From: an uncultured Bacteroidales bacterium
GTDB taxonomy: Bacteria; Bacteroidota; Bacteroidia; Bacteroidales; UBA932
Assembly: GCA_947630665.1 (NCBI GenBank)
Contig: CANRID010000004.1
Coordinates: forward strand, 34,907 to 98,906
DNA length: 64,000 bases
Direction of reading: 5' to 3'
In this document: one piece after another, positions 32,098 to 41,852 of the stretch
Layout: the number at the start of each line of letters is the position of its first letter
How positions within the stretch are numbered: the stretch's first letter is position 1
The notes under the pieces: generated by a model
What the model was told of the DNA's origin: nothing
Databases searched by the model: none
What the model saw: the letters and a program-made list of their open reading frames with translations, nothing else
Translations under genes and position numbers: made by a program

Positions 32098-33653
32098 ATA
32101 AAATTATATCTTTTTGCCGTTTCTTCCAGCTGGTCTATAAACCGGGAGTCGGTGCTGAGCCGGGGTACTTTGTTCTGTCCGCCTAACTTGTTCCTGCTTT
32201 CCATCCACCGGTAAAAGGTTCCCCTCGGTAAAACGCTGATGCGCAGCTGCTCCATAGTGGCATTGTTTTTCCGTTTGGCTTCGTAATCCGAATTCTGGCA
32301 GGTTAAGGCTTCATCCAGAACCTTTTCGAAACAGGCGATATCCTGTGGAGGAACCGCAAACTCTATCGCCCACTTATGATACCCTTTGGTGGCGGTATTC
32401 CCTTGCCCCGTCAGTTCCATAAACACCGGGGCGACCGTAAATTCTTCCACGCGGCAATCGCATGTCTTGCAAGCCCGGGCCAATGCCTTCTCGGCGTTTT
32501 CGATCATCAATTCTTCTCCAAAGGCATTGATGTATAGCTGGGTGCGTCCTGTAATCCGAATCCGGTAAGGTCGCAGGGAGGTGAATTTGACGCAGTCGCC
32601 TATCAGGTATCGCCATAATCCTCCGCAGGTGCTGATGACCATGGCGTAGTTCACTCCGGTCGAGACTTCCCGCAGGGTAGGGATTTCCCGGATCCTGCCT
32701 TCCATCACCCCGTCCAGCATCTCCATCGGGATAAATTCATAAAAAATACCGTTATCCAATGTCAGAAGCATGGAATCCGTGGCCGGATCGTCCTGAAACG
32801 CGAAATAACCTTCGGAAGCATTATAATTTTCTACATAGTGCATCCGAGGGGAGGGGATAAGGGTTTTGTATATTTCCCGATAGGGTTCGAAGCCGATTCC
32901 TCCGTGCATGAACAGCTCCAGCCGGGGCCATACTTCCGTAAGGTGTTTTTTCCCCGTATATTCCAGGATTTTATTTATCAGAATGAGATTCCAGCTGGGA
33001 ACGCCTGAAAAATTCGTCACGTTCTGCCGGCTGCTTTCCCGACAGATCAGCTCGATTTTGCGGGAAAAATCCCTTGTCAGGGCGGTCTCTTTTTGGGGAG
33101 TGCGGATCATCTCTACAAGGGCGGGGCTGTTTTTGAGCAGGATCGCCGATAAATCCCCGTAAAACGCATTCCCTCCGCTCGCTTCATCGGGCTGGAAGCT
33201 CCCTCCCAAGGTCAGAGCCTTCCCGTTGAATATCTTACTGTCGGGATACGTCCGGATATAACTGGCCAGCATCCGTTTAAAGCCTCCATAATGATTGATA
33301 TACAAGGAATCGGGCGTAACGGGAATAAACTTGCTTTTATCCGAGCTGGTGCCGCTGGAGCGGGCGAACCATTTTACCCGCTGATTCCACAGGATATAAT
33401 GCTCTCCCTGCCGCAGGCGCGTAATGTAGGGAGTGAAGGCGTTATAGTCCCGGACCGGGATATTCCGCTGGAAATCCTTGATTCCGCGGATGGAGTCGAA
33501 ACGATGCTCCTTTCCGAAAAAAGTGTCTTTGCCGTTGGTAATCAGTTCCTGCAGGCATCTCTCCTGAAAAGGGAAGGGGTCTGTTTTGCTCTTGTCCATC
33601 CTGCGCAGCAATTTTTCGGACAGTTGCAGGTATAAATGATTGATAACGGACAT
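32094..33653 (-). CDS. GH3 auxin-responsive-promoter family acyl-adenylating protein
   Basis: SSGTSSDKSKFIPVT, YNASEGYFAFQ, WRYLIGDCVKFTSL; 4-nt overlap with LuxE-like ORF. Confidence 0.9.
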   Translation of the reverse strand: MSVINHLYLQLSEKLLRRMDKSKTDPFPFQERCLQELITNGKDTFFGKEHRFDSIRGIKDFQRNIPVRDYNAFTPYITRLRQGEHYILWNQRVKWFARSSGTSSDKSKFIPVTPDSLYINHYGGFKRMLASYIRTYPDSKIFNGKALTLGGSFQPDEASGGNAFYGDLSAILLKNSPALVEMIRTPQKETALTRDFSRKIELICRESSRQNVTNFSGVPSWNLILINKILEYTGKKHLTEVWPRLELFMHGGIGFEPYREIYKTLIPSPRMHYVENYNASEGYFAFQDDPATDSMLLTLDNGIFYEFIPMEMLDGVMEGRIREIPTLREVSTGVNYAMVISTCGGLWRYLIGDCVKFTSLRPYRIRITGRTQLYINAFGEELMIENAEKALARACKTCDCRVEEFTVAPVFMELTGQGNTATKGYHKWAIEFAVPPQDIACFEKVLDEALTCQNSDYEAKRKNNATMEQLRISVLPRGTFYRWMESRNKLGGQNKVPRLSTDSRFIDQLEETAKRYNFI

Positions 33654-33693
33654 AAAATTTTATTTACAGTGCAAATATACGCACAAACGGCAT

Positions 33694-34440
33694 TTACTTG
33701 AATACCTCGTGCAGTATATCCAGCGATTTTATTTCGAGCGGACTCTCCAGATGATGGGAAAGATACCGGACCATTTGTTTGGCAAAGGCGAATCTGAGTT
33801 CTCCCCTGCATTTGATCTCCGCTAAGGAAGTTACGGGCGTATGCAGAATCCGGTGCAGCAGAACGGATTCCTCCGGAGAAAAATCGAAATCAGTCCCCGG
33901 ATTCGCACCCGCATAGCTGTTCCGGGCCGTATCCGTTTCCCGGAAGCCGGCCGACAGGATATTGAAAACCGGCGTTTGCGGGCTGTAATTATCCAAAGGC
34001 ATGAATCCCATCATTCTACTCAAATGAACAAGAAAACAGATATGAAAGTTGGCGATACCTTCCCGGGAGTGTTCTAAAAGCTGTATGGAAGAAGCGAGAA
34101 AATGATATAAGGCGGGATTGGGTTCGATCTCCCGGATGCTCTTTGTCAATAGTTCGCTGATAAATAGGGCGATGGAATTTTTATAAATATCGGTCCGGAC
34201 GGAGGGAAGCAGAACGGCCGGAGTCATTTCCCGTATGACGGGCATAGAGGAACCATTACTATATGTAACGATATCTAAAATACTCAATCTATGAAGATTG
34301 GCCAATACAGTCCCTTTCCTGGAAGCGCCCCTTAGATACACGGAAATCCTGCCGGCGGAATCGGAATAACATTGGATTACCATGCCGGAGTCGCCGTGTT
34401 TGATAGTGTGAAGGACGATTATCTGAAATTTGCGTATCAC
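33694..34440 (-). CDS. recO: DNA repair protein RecO
   Basis: KFQIIVLHTIKHGDSGMVIQCYSDSAGRISVYLRGA...; length and architecture fit RecO. Confidence 0.85.
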   Translation of the reverse strand: MIRKFQIIVLHTIKHGDSGMVIQCYSDSAGRISVYLRGASRKGTVLANLHRLSILDIVTYSNGSSMPVIREMTPAVLLPSVRTDIYKNSIALFISELLTKSIREIEPNPALYHFLASSIQLLEHSREGIANFHICFLVHLSRMMGFMPLDNYSPQTPVFNILSAGFRETDTARNSYAGANPGTDFDFSPEESVLLHRILHTPVTSLAEIKCRGELRFAFAKQMVRYLSHHLESPLEIKSLDILHEVFK

Positions 34441-34458
34441 CTGCGCTTTTTTGATTTA

Positions 34459-35067
34459 TTAGATTTGCCTGTCGGGACCGCAGGCTTGCCGGAGAAAATC
34501 TCTCAGTTTCCTCATGGCGGTCCCTCGGTGGGAAATAGCGTTTTTCTCATCAAGGGAAATCTCGGCCAGCGTTTTGTCATACCCTTGCGGAATAAAGACG
34601 GGATCGTATCCGAAGCCTTGCATGCCGGATTTTTCCCGGGCGATCCTCCCCTCGAGGATTCCTTCAAAGGTATAAAGTTTCCCTTCCAACATCAGGGCTA
34701 TGACCGTACGGAAACGGGCCTGCCTGTCGGGACAGGTATCTTCTGTTTTCTCCAGTTCCCGCAGCAATTTGTCCATGTTCGCTCCCGGACTTTTATCCTC
34801 TCCGGCATACCGGGCGGTATGGACACCCGGCCCTCCGCCGAGGGCGTTGACTTCTAATCCGGTATCATCGGCAAAACAATTTCTCCCCAATTTCTCCCAT
34901 ATATAGCGGCATTTTTGTATCGCATTTTCCTCCAAGGTACTGCCGGTTTCCGGTATTTCTTCTGCAATTCCCAACTCCTTTGGCATAATTAGTGTAATGT
35001 TTTCCCCTAAGGCTTTTGATGCCTCGGTCACTTTATGGGGATTGCCGGTGGCGAAGATTATTTCCAT
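34459..35067 (-). CDS. rdgB: RdgB/HAM1 non-canonical purine NTP pyrophosphatase
   Basis: FATGNPHKVTEA, CFADDTGLEVNALGGGPGVHTARYAGE, GFGYDPVFIPQG. Confidence 0.96.
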   Translation of the reverse strand: MEIIFATGNPHKVTEASKALGENITLIMPKELGIAEEIPETGSTLEENAIQKCRYIWEKLGRNCFADDTGLEVNALGGGPGVHTARYAGEDKSPGANMDKLLRELEKTEDTCPDRQARFRTVIALMLEGKLYTFEGILEGRIAREKSGMQGFGYDPVFIPQGYDKTLAEISLDEKNAISHRGTAMRKLRDFLRQACGPDRQI

Positions 35068-35211
35068 ACGGATATTATTATTGCATCAAAGGTACGAAAA
35101 GTTTATTTTTGTATTGTAAGAAATGAAAATAAAAGGCTATCCGGGAACAACCCTCCAAAGGAATTTGTTATTATTCCGGAACGCCGCATGATAAGAAAAG
35201 TTTAATAATCA

Positions 35212-36882
35212 ATGAATATGAAATTCGGAAAAATCGTTTTTTACAGTTCGGTCTTTCTCCTGGCAGCCGGATTCGCAGTGCGGGGAAATGCCCAGTCCAA
35301 AGATTTCAAGTCAGCCAAAAGTCTGGAGATTCAGTATAATATTTTGAAAGAATTGTCTTCCAATTTCGTGGATACGATAGATATGGAAAAGCTCCTTTCT
35401 ACAGGGATCGATGCCATGTTGTCCTCCTTGGACCCTTATACGGAATATCTCCCGGAGGAAGATGAAGAAGCTATCGAGATGATGACTACCGCCACTTACG
35501 GCGGAATCGGATCCGTTATCAAGAAGGTGGATTCGGTAGGGGTGATCATTTCGCAGCCTTATGTGGGTTCGCCGGCCGTTAAATACGGGTTGGAGCCGGG
35601 AGACGTCATTCTGAAAATAGACAGTACGGATGTAAGCACCCTTACAGCGGACGAAAGCAGCAACCGCATGAAGGGGCAGCCGGGTACGGAAGTGGTTTTC
35701 TTGGTCCGCAAGGCCCGTACGGGGAAAACGGAAGAGATAAAGGTAATCAGGGAAAGGATTCATATTTCCGATGTATCTTATGCCGGAATGGTGAACGATA
35801 CGGTGGGATATATCAAAATCGACGCTTTTACGGTAGGGGGTGCCAAAGACGTGCGGAATGCTTTCTTGGATCTGAAAGCAAAAGGAGCCGAAAGGATGAT
35901 TCTGGATTTGAGGGGAAACGGCGGAGGATTGATGGAAGAAGCCGTCAATATCGTCTCTCTGTTCGTTCCGCAGGGAACGGAAGCGGTATCCGCCAAAGGA
36001 CGGGACCCCGAATCCACCTTTAGCTACAAGACTGTGGAGGAACCTGTCGATACGTTGATGCCTTTGATGGTGCTGGTAAATTCCGGTTCGGCATCTTCTT
36101 CGGAAATCGTGGCCGGAGCGCTTCAGGATCTCGACAGGGCCGTTATTATGGGTACCAGAACATTCGGAAAAGGATTGGTACAGTCCATCAGGCCTATGGG
36201 CTATAATAGTAAAATGAAATTCACGACCGCCAAATATTATACCCCGAGCGGACGGTGCGTCCAGGCGATCGATTATACCCGCCGGAATGCCGACGGCAGC
36301 GCGGGAAATGTCCCGGATTCGCTGAAAAAGGAATTTAAGACCAAAGGAGGCCGTTCCGTATATGATGGTGGCGGTATCACCCCCGATGTGGAAATCGCAT
36401 CCGAGGTGTTCAGCCGTCCGGTAGTGTCGTTGGCAGTAAACGATATCATGAATGACTACGCTCTCCTGTACTATGCTTCCCATCCCCGGATCGCTTCTCC
36501 GGCCGATTTCCGGCTGAGCGACTATGAATACGCCGATTTTGTGGATTATGCTTCCGGCCGGAATTTCGACAGCCGCAGCGCCACGCAGGTGCAGATAGAC
36601 CAGATGATCCGGTCTGCCAAAGAGGAGGGCCTGTATGAACGGAGCAAAGGGCAGTTCAATGCTCTCACCGAAAGCCTGAATCTTTCCAAAGCGCAGGTAC
36701 TGAACATGAAAAGAGAAGAAATACAACCATTGGTAGAGGAGGAGATCGTATCCAAATACTATCTTATACCCGGAAAGGTGGAGGCTATTGTGCGCACGGA
36801 CAAACAATTGCAGAAAGCGGTGGAAAAATGGAAAGATTTCAGTTTTACCGGCGCTTCCGAGCCTGTTCACTCAAATAAATAG
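35212..36882 (+). CDS. S41 family C-terminal processing peptidase
   Basis: PDZ and VLVNSGSASSSEIVAGALQDLDRAVIMGTRTFGKGLVQ. Confidence 0.94.
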   Translation: MNMKFGKIVFYSSVFLLAAGFAVRGNAQSKDFKSAKSLEIQYNILKELSSNFVDTIDMEKLLSTGIDAMLSSLDPYTEYLPEEDEEAIEMMTTATYGGIGSVIKKVDSVGVIISQPYVGSPAVKYGLEPGDVILKIDSTDVSTLTADESSNRMKGQPGTEVVFLVRKARTGKTEEIKVIRERIHISDVSYAGMVNDTVGYIKIDAFTVGGAKDVRNAFLDLKAKGAERMILDLRGNGGGLMEEAVNIVSLFVPQGTEAVSAKGRDPESTFSYKTVEEPVDTLMPLMVLVNSGSASSSEIVAGALQDLDRAVIMGTRTFGKGLVQSIRPMGYNSKMKFTTAKYYTPSGRCVQAIDYTRRNADGSAGNVPDSLKKEFKTKGGRSVYDGGGITPDVEIASEVFSRPVVSLAVNDIMNDYALLYYASHPRIASPADFRLSDYEYADFVDYASGRNFDSRSATQVQIDQMIRSAKEEGLYERSKGQFNALTESLNLSKAQVLNMKREEIQPLVEEEIVSKYYLIPGKVEAIVRTDKQLQKAVEKWKDFSFTGASEPVHSNK

Positions 36883-38108
36883 ACTTTGTCCGACCGGCGG
36901 AGCTTCTCTCCAACGGGAATCGAGCAATATTGACCTTTCACGGCGGTTCCGGTCGTTTCCAGATCCACCCTGATTTCTCTTACCTCCTGCTCGGCGACTC
37001 CTGTGGTGGGGCCTATGATCAGAATATGATTCCCGACAGCGAGGCTGCCCGTTTCGATGAGGATTTCCGCCACCCCCAACTTGGAAAAATAATTGGTGAC
37101 TTTCCCTATATAGATTTTCTTTTTAGTCGCCTTGCTGCCGTAGACTTCGCTCCATTCTCCCAAACGGGCGCCCTGGTAATACCCGTCCCAGAATCCCCGG
37201 TTGAATACCTCGCCCAGCTGCTCTTTCAGGGCGGCTCCTAATTCCGGAGTGAAATTGCCTTCCAACACCGCATCCGCCGCTTTCCGGTAGGCGGACGTTA
37301 CCTTCTTCACATATTCCGCACTGCGCGCCCTCCCCTCTATCTTTAAAACGGTTATGCCGGCGCCGATTATTTTATCCATAAATTCGATCGTGCATAAATC
37401 CTTGGGAGACATGATATATTTATTGTCGATCTCAAGTGAACGTTCCGTTTCCAAATCCGTTACCCGGTATCCTCTCCTGCACAACTGGTAACATGCGCCG
37501 CGGTTTGCCGACGCATTGTATTCGTGCAGGCTCAGATAACATTTCCCCGAAATTGCCATGCACAAGGCTCCATGACAGAATAATTCTAACCGCATTCTAT
37601 TTCCCGACGGCCCTTTTATGTCCTCCCGTTCGATCGCTTCTCCTATCTCCCGGATCTGCGGCAAAGTCAGTTCCCGGGCCAATACCGCCACATCCGCGAA
37701 CTGGGAATAAAACCGGAGACTTTCCGTATTGGAAACATTCAGCTGGGTGGAGATATGGACCTCCATCCCCATCCGGCGGGCATACAGTATGGCCGCCATA
37801 TCCGAAGCGATCACCGCCGAGATTCCCGCCTCCCGGGCCGCCTCCAAAGCGCGCCTCATGGGCTCCAAATCTTCGTCATAAAGAACGATGTTCAGGGTAA
37901 GATAGGACCGCACGCCATGCTGACGGCAGATATCCGCTACTTTCTTTAGATCCTCGGGCTTGAAATTATTGGCGGAATGAGAACGCATGTTCAGATTCCC
38001 TACACCGAAATAAACCGAATCGGCGCCTCCCTGTATGGCGGCCGCCAGACATTCGAAATTCCCGGCAGGGGCCATGATCTCTATTTTGTCGCCTCGGGTT
38101 TTATCCAT
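36867..38108 (-). CDS. U32 family peptidase (TrhP/YegQ-like)
   Basis: MAPAGNFECLAAAIQGGADSVYFG; CHGALCMAISGKCYLS; RGACYQLCRRGY. Confidence 0.95.
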   Translation of the reverse strand: MDKTRGDKIEIMAPAGNFECLAAAIQGGADSVYFGVGNLNMRSHSANNFKPEDLKKVADICRQHGVRSYLTLNIVLYDEDLEPMRRALEAAREAGISAVIASDMAAILYARRMGMEVHISTQLNVSNTESLRFYSQFADVAVLARELTLPQIREIGEAIEREDIKGPSGNRMRLELFCHGALCMAISGKCYLSLHEYNASANRGACYQLCRRGYRVTDLETERSLEIDNKYIMSPKDLCTIEFMDKIIGAGITVLKIEGRARSAEYVKKVTSAYRKAADAVLEGNFTPELGAALKEQLGEVFNRGFWDGYYQGARLGEWSEVYGSKATKKKIYIGKVTNYFSKLGVAEILIETGSLAVGNHILIIGPTTGVAEQEVREIRVDLETTGTAVKGQYCSIPVGEKLRRSDKVYLFE

Positions 38109-39120
38109 GGATGACCTCCGTTATTTTATCCAATACCTGTCGGGGAGTAATATCGCGCATACATTCGTAGGGGCGGTCGCTCCGGAAACATTTCCTGTTG
38201 CCGAAAACCGAACACGGGCGGCAAGGAAGATCCAGTTGGATGATATTGGCCGGATCCTGGCCCCATCCGTAGAATCCCCCATAAGGATGCGTACTTCCCC
38301 AAATGGAAATGACCGGAGTGCGTACCACAGAAGCGAAATGCATGTTCGCCGAGTCCATGCTTATCATTACATTCAGCCCCTTTATAAATTCGAGTTCCTC
38401 CTTCAGCGTATATTTCCCGGCTGCGGATTCGGTATGGGGGTATTTCGATTCCCAGTTTCTTAAGATTTCCGTTTGCTCTTTGCCTCCGCCGAAAAGAACG
38501 ATTTTATTGTCGGGATCTTCGCCTAACCGTGCCACGACCTCCTCCATATATTCGAGCGGCCATTGTTTCCCCGGATGTTTGGCGAAAGGGGCGATTCCTA
38601 TTCTGCGGAACGGGGACTGAACCTTCCGTAAAGGCTCCGCCGGCCTGCAGGCGAATTGCAGATCCTCCAATCCCAAGGCTACCAATACCTCCTCATAACT
38701 TCGCTGGCTCGTCTTGAGAGGAACCAGCACTTTGTTCCGTCTCCGGGTCAGTTCCTTTTTATGTTTTCTGTTTTTGCATATTTTCCTGTAAGGAATGCCG
38801 TGCAGCCATAAATAATACCGGATAATACGGCTCCGGGGTACATTATGGATGTCGGCCACTTCGGTGGGCCGCAATCTGAGCAAAGACCGGGCGAAACCGG
38901 CCACGGTAAAAGCATCCATTTTTCCCGGCTTGAAACTTATGGGTTCGAAATGCAGGTTTTCCACACCGTCGAAAAGCGGTTCTACCATTTTCTGGGAGAC
39001 GACGGTAAACCGTATGCCGGGATTTTTGCAGGCATATTCCTTAACCAAGGGGGCGGCAATGGCTATATCCCCCAGCGCAGAGATCCGGATAATTAAGATA
39101 TGTCTTTGTTTTACATCCAT
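38101..39120 (-). CDS. glycosyltransferase family 9 (heptosyltransferase-like)
   Basis: HILIIRISALGDIAIAAPLVKEY; FGGGKEQTEIL; VISIWGSTHPYGGFYGWG. Confidence 0.9.
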   Translation of the reverse strand: MDVKQRHILIIRISALGDIAIAAPLVKEYACKNPGIRFTVVSQKMVEPLFDGVENLHFEPISFKPGKMDAFTVAGFARSLLRLRPTEVADIHNVPRSRIIRYYLWLHGIPYRKICKNRKHKKELTRRRNKVLVPLKTSQRSYEEVLVALGLEDLQFACRPAEPLRKVQSPFRRIGIAPFAKHPGKQWPLEYMEEVVARLGEDPDNKIVLFGGGKEQTEILRNWESKYPHTESAAGKYTLKEELEFIKGLNVMISMDSANMHFASVVRTPVISIWGSTHPYGGFYGWGQDPANIIQLDLPCRPCSVFGNRKCFRSDRPYECMRDITPRQVLDKITEVIHG

Positions 39121-39141
39121 TTTCCGGATATACCTTACAGA

Positions 39142-39744
39142 TTATTTTGTGTACAGGACCGGATTCAAGGCCGGATCATTGTACATTTTCATTTGCTTAT
39201 ATGTTTTCATGTACTTTCTCCCGGCTGCGATGTCTTCCAACAGCTGGTCTATGGCCAAGGAAAGGTCCTGCCGCTGGGTCAGGAGTACCTCCAATTTCCT
39301 TTTGCAGGAGCAGGTATGCTCCGGTGCGGCGTCTTTACGGTCCGCCTCTATCTGCATGTGGTAGATTTTCAATGCTAAAATGGAAAGCCTGTCTATGGCC
39401 CAGGCGGGAGATTCCGTATTGATAGTCGCGTTTTCGGAAACTTTAACCGTCTTATACTTGTCCAACATGTAGCTGTCGATCTGTTCTACCAGATCTGTCC
39501 TGTCCTGATTGGACTTGTCGATGCGCCTTTTAATCGCCAGGGCCTCTTCCGGTTTGATGTCCGGGTCCCTGATGATATCCTCCAGATGCCACTGTACGGT
39601 ATCGATCCAGTTTTTCAAATATAAAAAATATTCGATGGTGTTGGGCTCATAAGGATTTTTAACGGGCGCATCCACATGATCCGTAACGTGATAATCGGCT
39701 ATGCACTTATTAAAAACAGAATTGCAGAGTTGAGTGAAATTCAT
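39142..39744 (-). CDS. DUF4254 domain-containing protein
   Basis: 200 aa; NTIEYFLYLKNWIDTVQWHLEDIIRDP; adjacent to GT9. Confidence 0.8.
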   Translation of the reverse strand: MNFTQLCNSVFNKCIADYHVTDHVDAPVKNPYEPNTIEYFLYLKNWIDTVQWHLEDIIRDPDIKPEEALAIKRRIDKSNQDRTDLVEQIDSYMLDKYKTVKVSENATINTESPAWAIDRLSILALKIYHMQIEADRKDAAPEHTCSCKRKLEVLLTQRQDLSLAIDQLLEDIAAGRKYMKTYKQMKMYNDPALNPVLYTK

Positions 39745-39784
39745 TGCCTTTTTTATTGGTTGATATTGGTTTGCGTGGAAACAA

Positions 39785-40762
39785 CTATTTGTTCCGGTTG
39801 AGCAGACGGCGGGCGAATGCTTCTATCTGCCCGTATTGTGCAGGAGAGAAATTCAGCGCCCCGATACGCTCCATGGCACGGCGGTGATAATCCCTTATCG
39901 TCTGTTCAGCCATCTCTCTGATTCCCAATTTCTCATATAAGGCCTGCATGGATTTTATCTTTTTGTCCGCGTTCCCGTCATTCAAAGATAATAAATAATT
40001 CAATTCTTCTGCATCTTTTCCCTGGGCGACCTTGAAACATTGTACTAAAAGCCATGTCTTTTTATTGTTGAGGATATCTCCCCCGATCATTTTCCCGAAA
40101 ACGTTGCTTTGTCCGAAAGTATCTAAATAATCGTCCTGAATCTGGAAGGCGATCCCCAGATCGAACCCGAAATCATACAGGGTGTTTCCCGTTTTTTCAT
40201 CGGTTCCGGCGATCAGCGCACCTATTTTGGATGAACAGGCCAGCAGCACGGCGGTTTTCAGCCCTATCATTTTGATATAGTCCTCCATGGTTATGAAGGG
40301 AAGCGCTTCGTAATTCATATCGTATTGCTGGCCCTCGCAAACCTGGGCAGCCGTTTTGGTGAACAGCGCCAGCACCTGGGGCAGAACGGCGGAAGGGCAA
40401 TCGGCCATCAGTTCATAAGACTTGATGGACATGACGTCTCCCGACAGAATCGCTATATTGCTGTTCCATTTTTTATAGACGGTCGGCTGGCCCCTTCTGA
40501 GTTCGGCATTATCCATAATATCGTCGTGGATAAGGGTGAATCCGTGAAATATTTCCAGCGCCAGCGCCGGATATAGAATGGAGCGGTCGATTTTATCCGA
40601 AAAAAGATTATAGGTAAGCAGACACAATCGGGGGCGGAGTCTTTTCCCTCCTATGGAAATCATATATTCTATCGGCCGGTACAATTGCGAGGGGGCCATG
40701 TTGAAATTCAAGGTGCCCAATCCTTTTTCTATAACCGAGTCGATTTCTTCGAGCGTGTACAT
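39785..40762 (-). CDS. polyprenyl synthetase (geranylgeranyl/farnesyl diphosphate synthase-like)
   Basis: GGKRLRPRL, LIHDDIMDNAELRRG and FQIQDDYLD; ORF-track N-terminal extension rejected, ATG at 40762 (MYTLEEIDSV). Confidence 0.93.
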   Translation of the reverse strand: MYTLEEIDSVIEKGLGTLNFNMAPSQLYRPIEYMISIGGKRLRPRLCLLTYNLFSDKIDRSILYPALALEIFHGFTLIHDDIMDNAELRRGQPTVYKKWNSNIAILSGDVMSIKSYELMADCPSAVLPQVLALFTKTAAQVCEGQQYDMNYEALPFITMEDYIKMIGLKTAVLLACSSKIGALIAGTDEKTGNTLYDFGFDLGIAFQIQDDYLDTFGQSNVFGKMIGGDILNNKKTWLLVQCFKVAQGKDAEELNYLLSLNDGNADKKIKSMQALYEKLGIREMAEQTIRDYHRRAMERIGALNFSPAQYGQIEAFARRLLNRNK

Positions 40763-40852
40763 CGATAAACTGTTTTCTTGAAAATAAGGAATTTTATAAT
40801 TCTTGGCCTTGCAAAGGTAATGGATTTTGTACAATTTAGTATCTTCGCGTCC

Positions 40853-41794
40853 ATGGAAAAGAATAAAACAGGCATCGCTACCGTCGTAAAGCATACCGGA
40901 AGCCATTACATGCTTTCCCGGTTGCCTGCATGGGATGTTTTTCCGGCTGTCATTACAGGAAAACTGCGGCTGAAAGACTTTAATTCCACCAATCCCATCG
41001 CCGTGGGGGATCGGGTGGAATTCGAATCGCCGGAGGGGGGAGGGACAAGCGTGATAAAAAGCATATTGCCCCGGAAGAACTGTATCATCCGCAAGTCGGC
41101 CAATCTGTCCCGTCAATCCCATGTAATCGCTTCCAATCTGGATCGGGTGTTTTTGGTGGTTACCCTGAAGCATCCGGAGGTAAAGATGCAATTTGTCGAT
41201 CGCTTTCTCGTTACCTGCCAGGCCTATAACGTACCCGTAACGATTCTGATCAATAAGACCGATCTGTACGGGGAGGAGGAGAAGCCCCGTGTAGAGAAAC
41301 TTAAGGAAATTTACGGAAAGGCCGGTTATGAGATAATGGAACTCTCGGCCGCAACCGGAGAGAATACCGGATTGTTAAAAGAAGCATGCAAAGGGAGAAT
41401 CGTTTTGTTTTCCGGACAGTCCGGAGTGGGAAAATCTTCGATTATCAATGCGTTGGATCCTGCCTTAACTCTCCGGACGGAAGAAATTTCGGAATACCAT
41501 TTGCAGGGAAAGCATACCACCACTTTTTATGAAATGCATCCGCTTTCTTCCGGAGGATTCGTTATCGATATGCCGGGCATCCGGGGTTTCGGCCTCGTAA
41601 ATGTAGCCAAAGAGGAATTGAGCACCTATTTTCCGGAGATGCTCCGGGTAGAAGACGATTGCAGATTCATTCCGTGTACGCATACCCATGAGCCGGGATG
41701 CGCCGTAAAGGAGGCGGTGGAAAAAGGGATGATTTCCGTGGAAAGATATGAATCCTATTTGGGAATGTTGGAGGAAGAGGGCAAATACCGGTAG
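40853..41794 (+). CDS. rsgA: ribosome small subunit-dependent GTPase A
   Basis: circularly permuted GTPase: NKTDLYG, SGQSGVGKSSIINAL, DMPGIRGFG; Zn motif CRFIPCTHTHEPGC; ATG at 40853. Confidence 0.96.
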   Translation: MEKNKTGIATVVKHTGSHYMLSRLPAWDVFPAVITGKLRLKDFNSTNPIAVGDRVEFESPEGGGTSVIKSILPRKNCIIRKSANLSRQSHVIASNLDRVFLVVTLKHPEVKMQFVDRFLVTCQAYNVPVTILINKTDLYGEEEKPRVEKLKEIYGKAGYEIMELSAATGENTGLLKEACKGRIVLFSGQSGVGKSSIINALDPALTLRTEEISEYHLQGKHTTTFYEMHPLSSGGFVIDMPGIRGFGLVNVAKEELSTYFPEMLRVEDDCRFIPCTHTHEPGCAVKEAVEKGMISVERYESYLGMLEEEGKYR

Positions 41795-41852
41795 GGCGGA
41801 ATCCTAAGATTCGTATCTTTGCAAAGGCGTCGGTCCGTTTAAATTTGATTGC

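Noticed and set aside
35311-36870. 519-aa minus-strand ORF antisense to the S41 peptidase
   Set aside because: Shadow ORF; the plus strand has clear PDZ and S41 catalytic motifs and a matching promoter.
40763-41191. N-terminal extension of the prenyl synthase ORF
   Set aside because: Extension overlaps rsgA on the opposite strand and lacks homology-like character; ATG at 40762 matches normal family starts.
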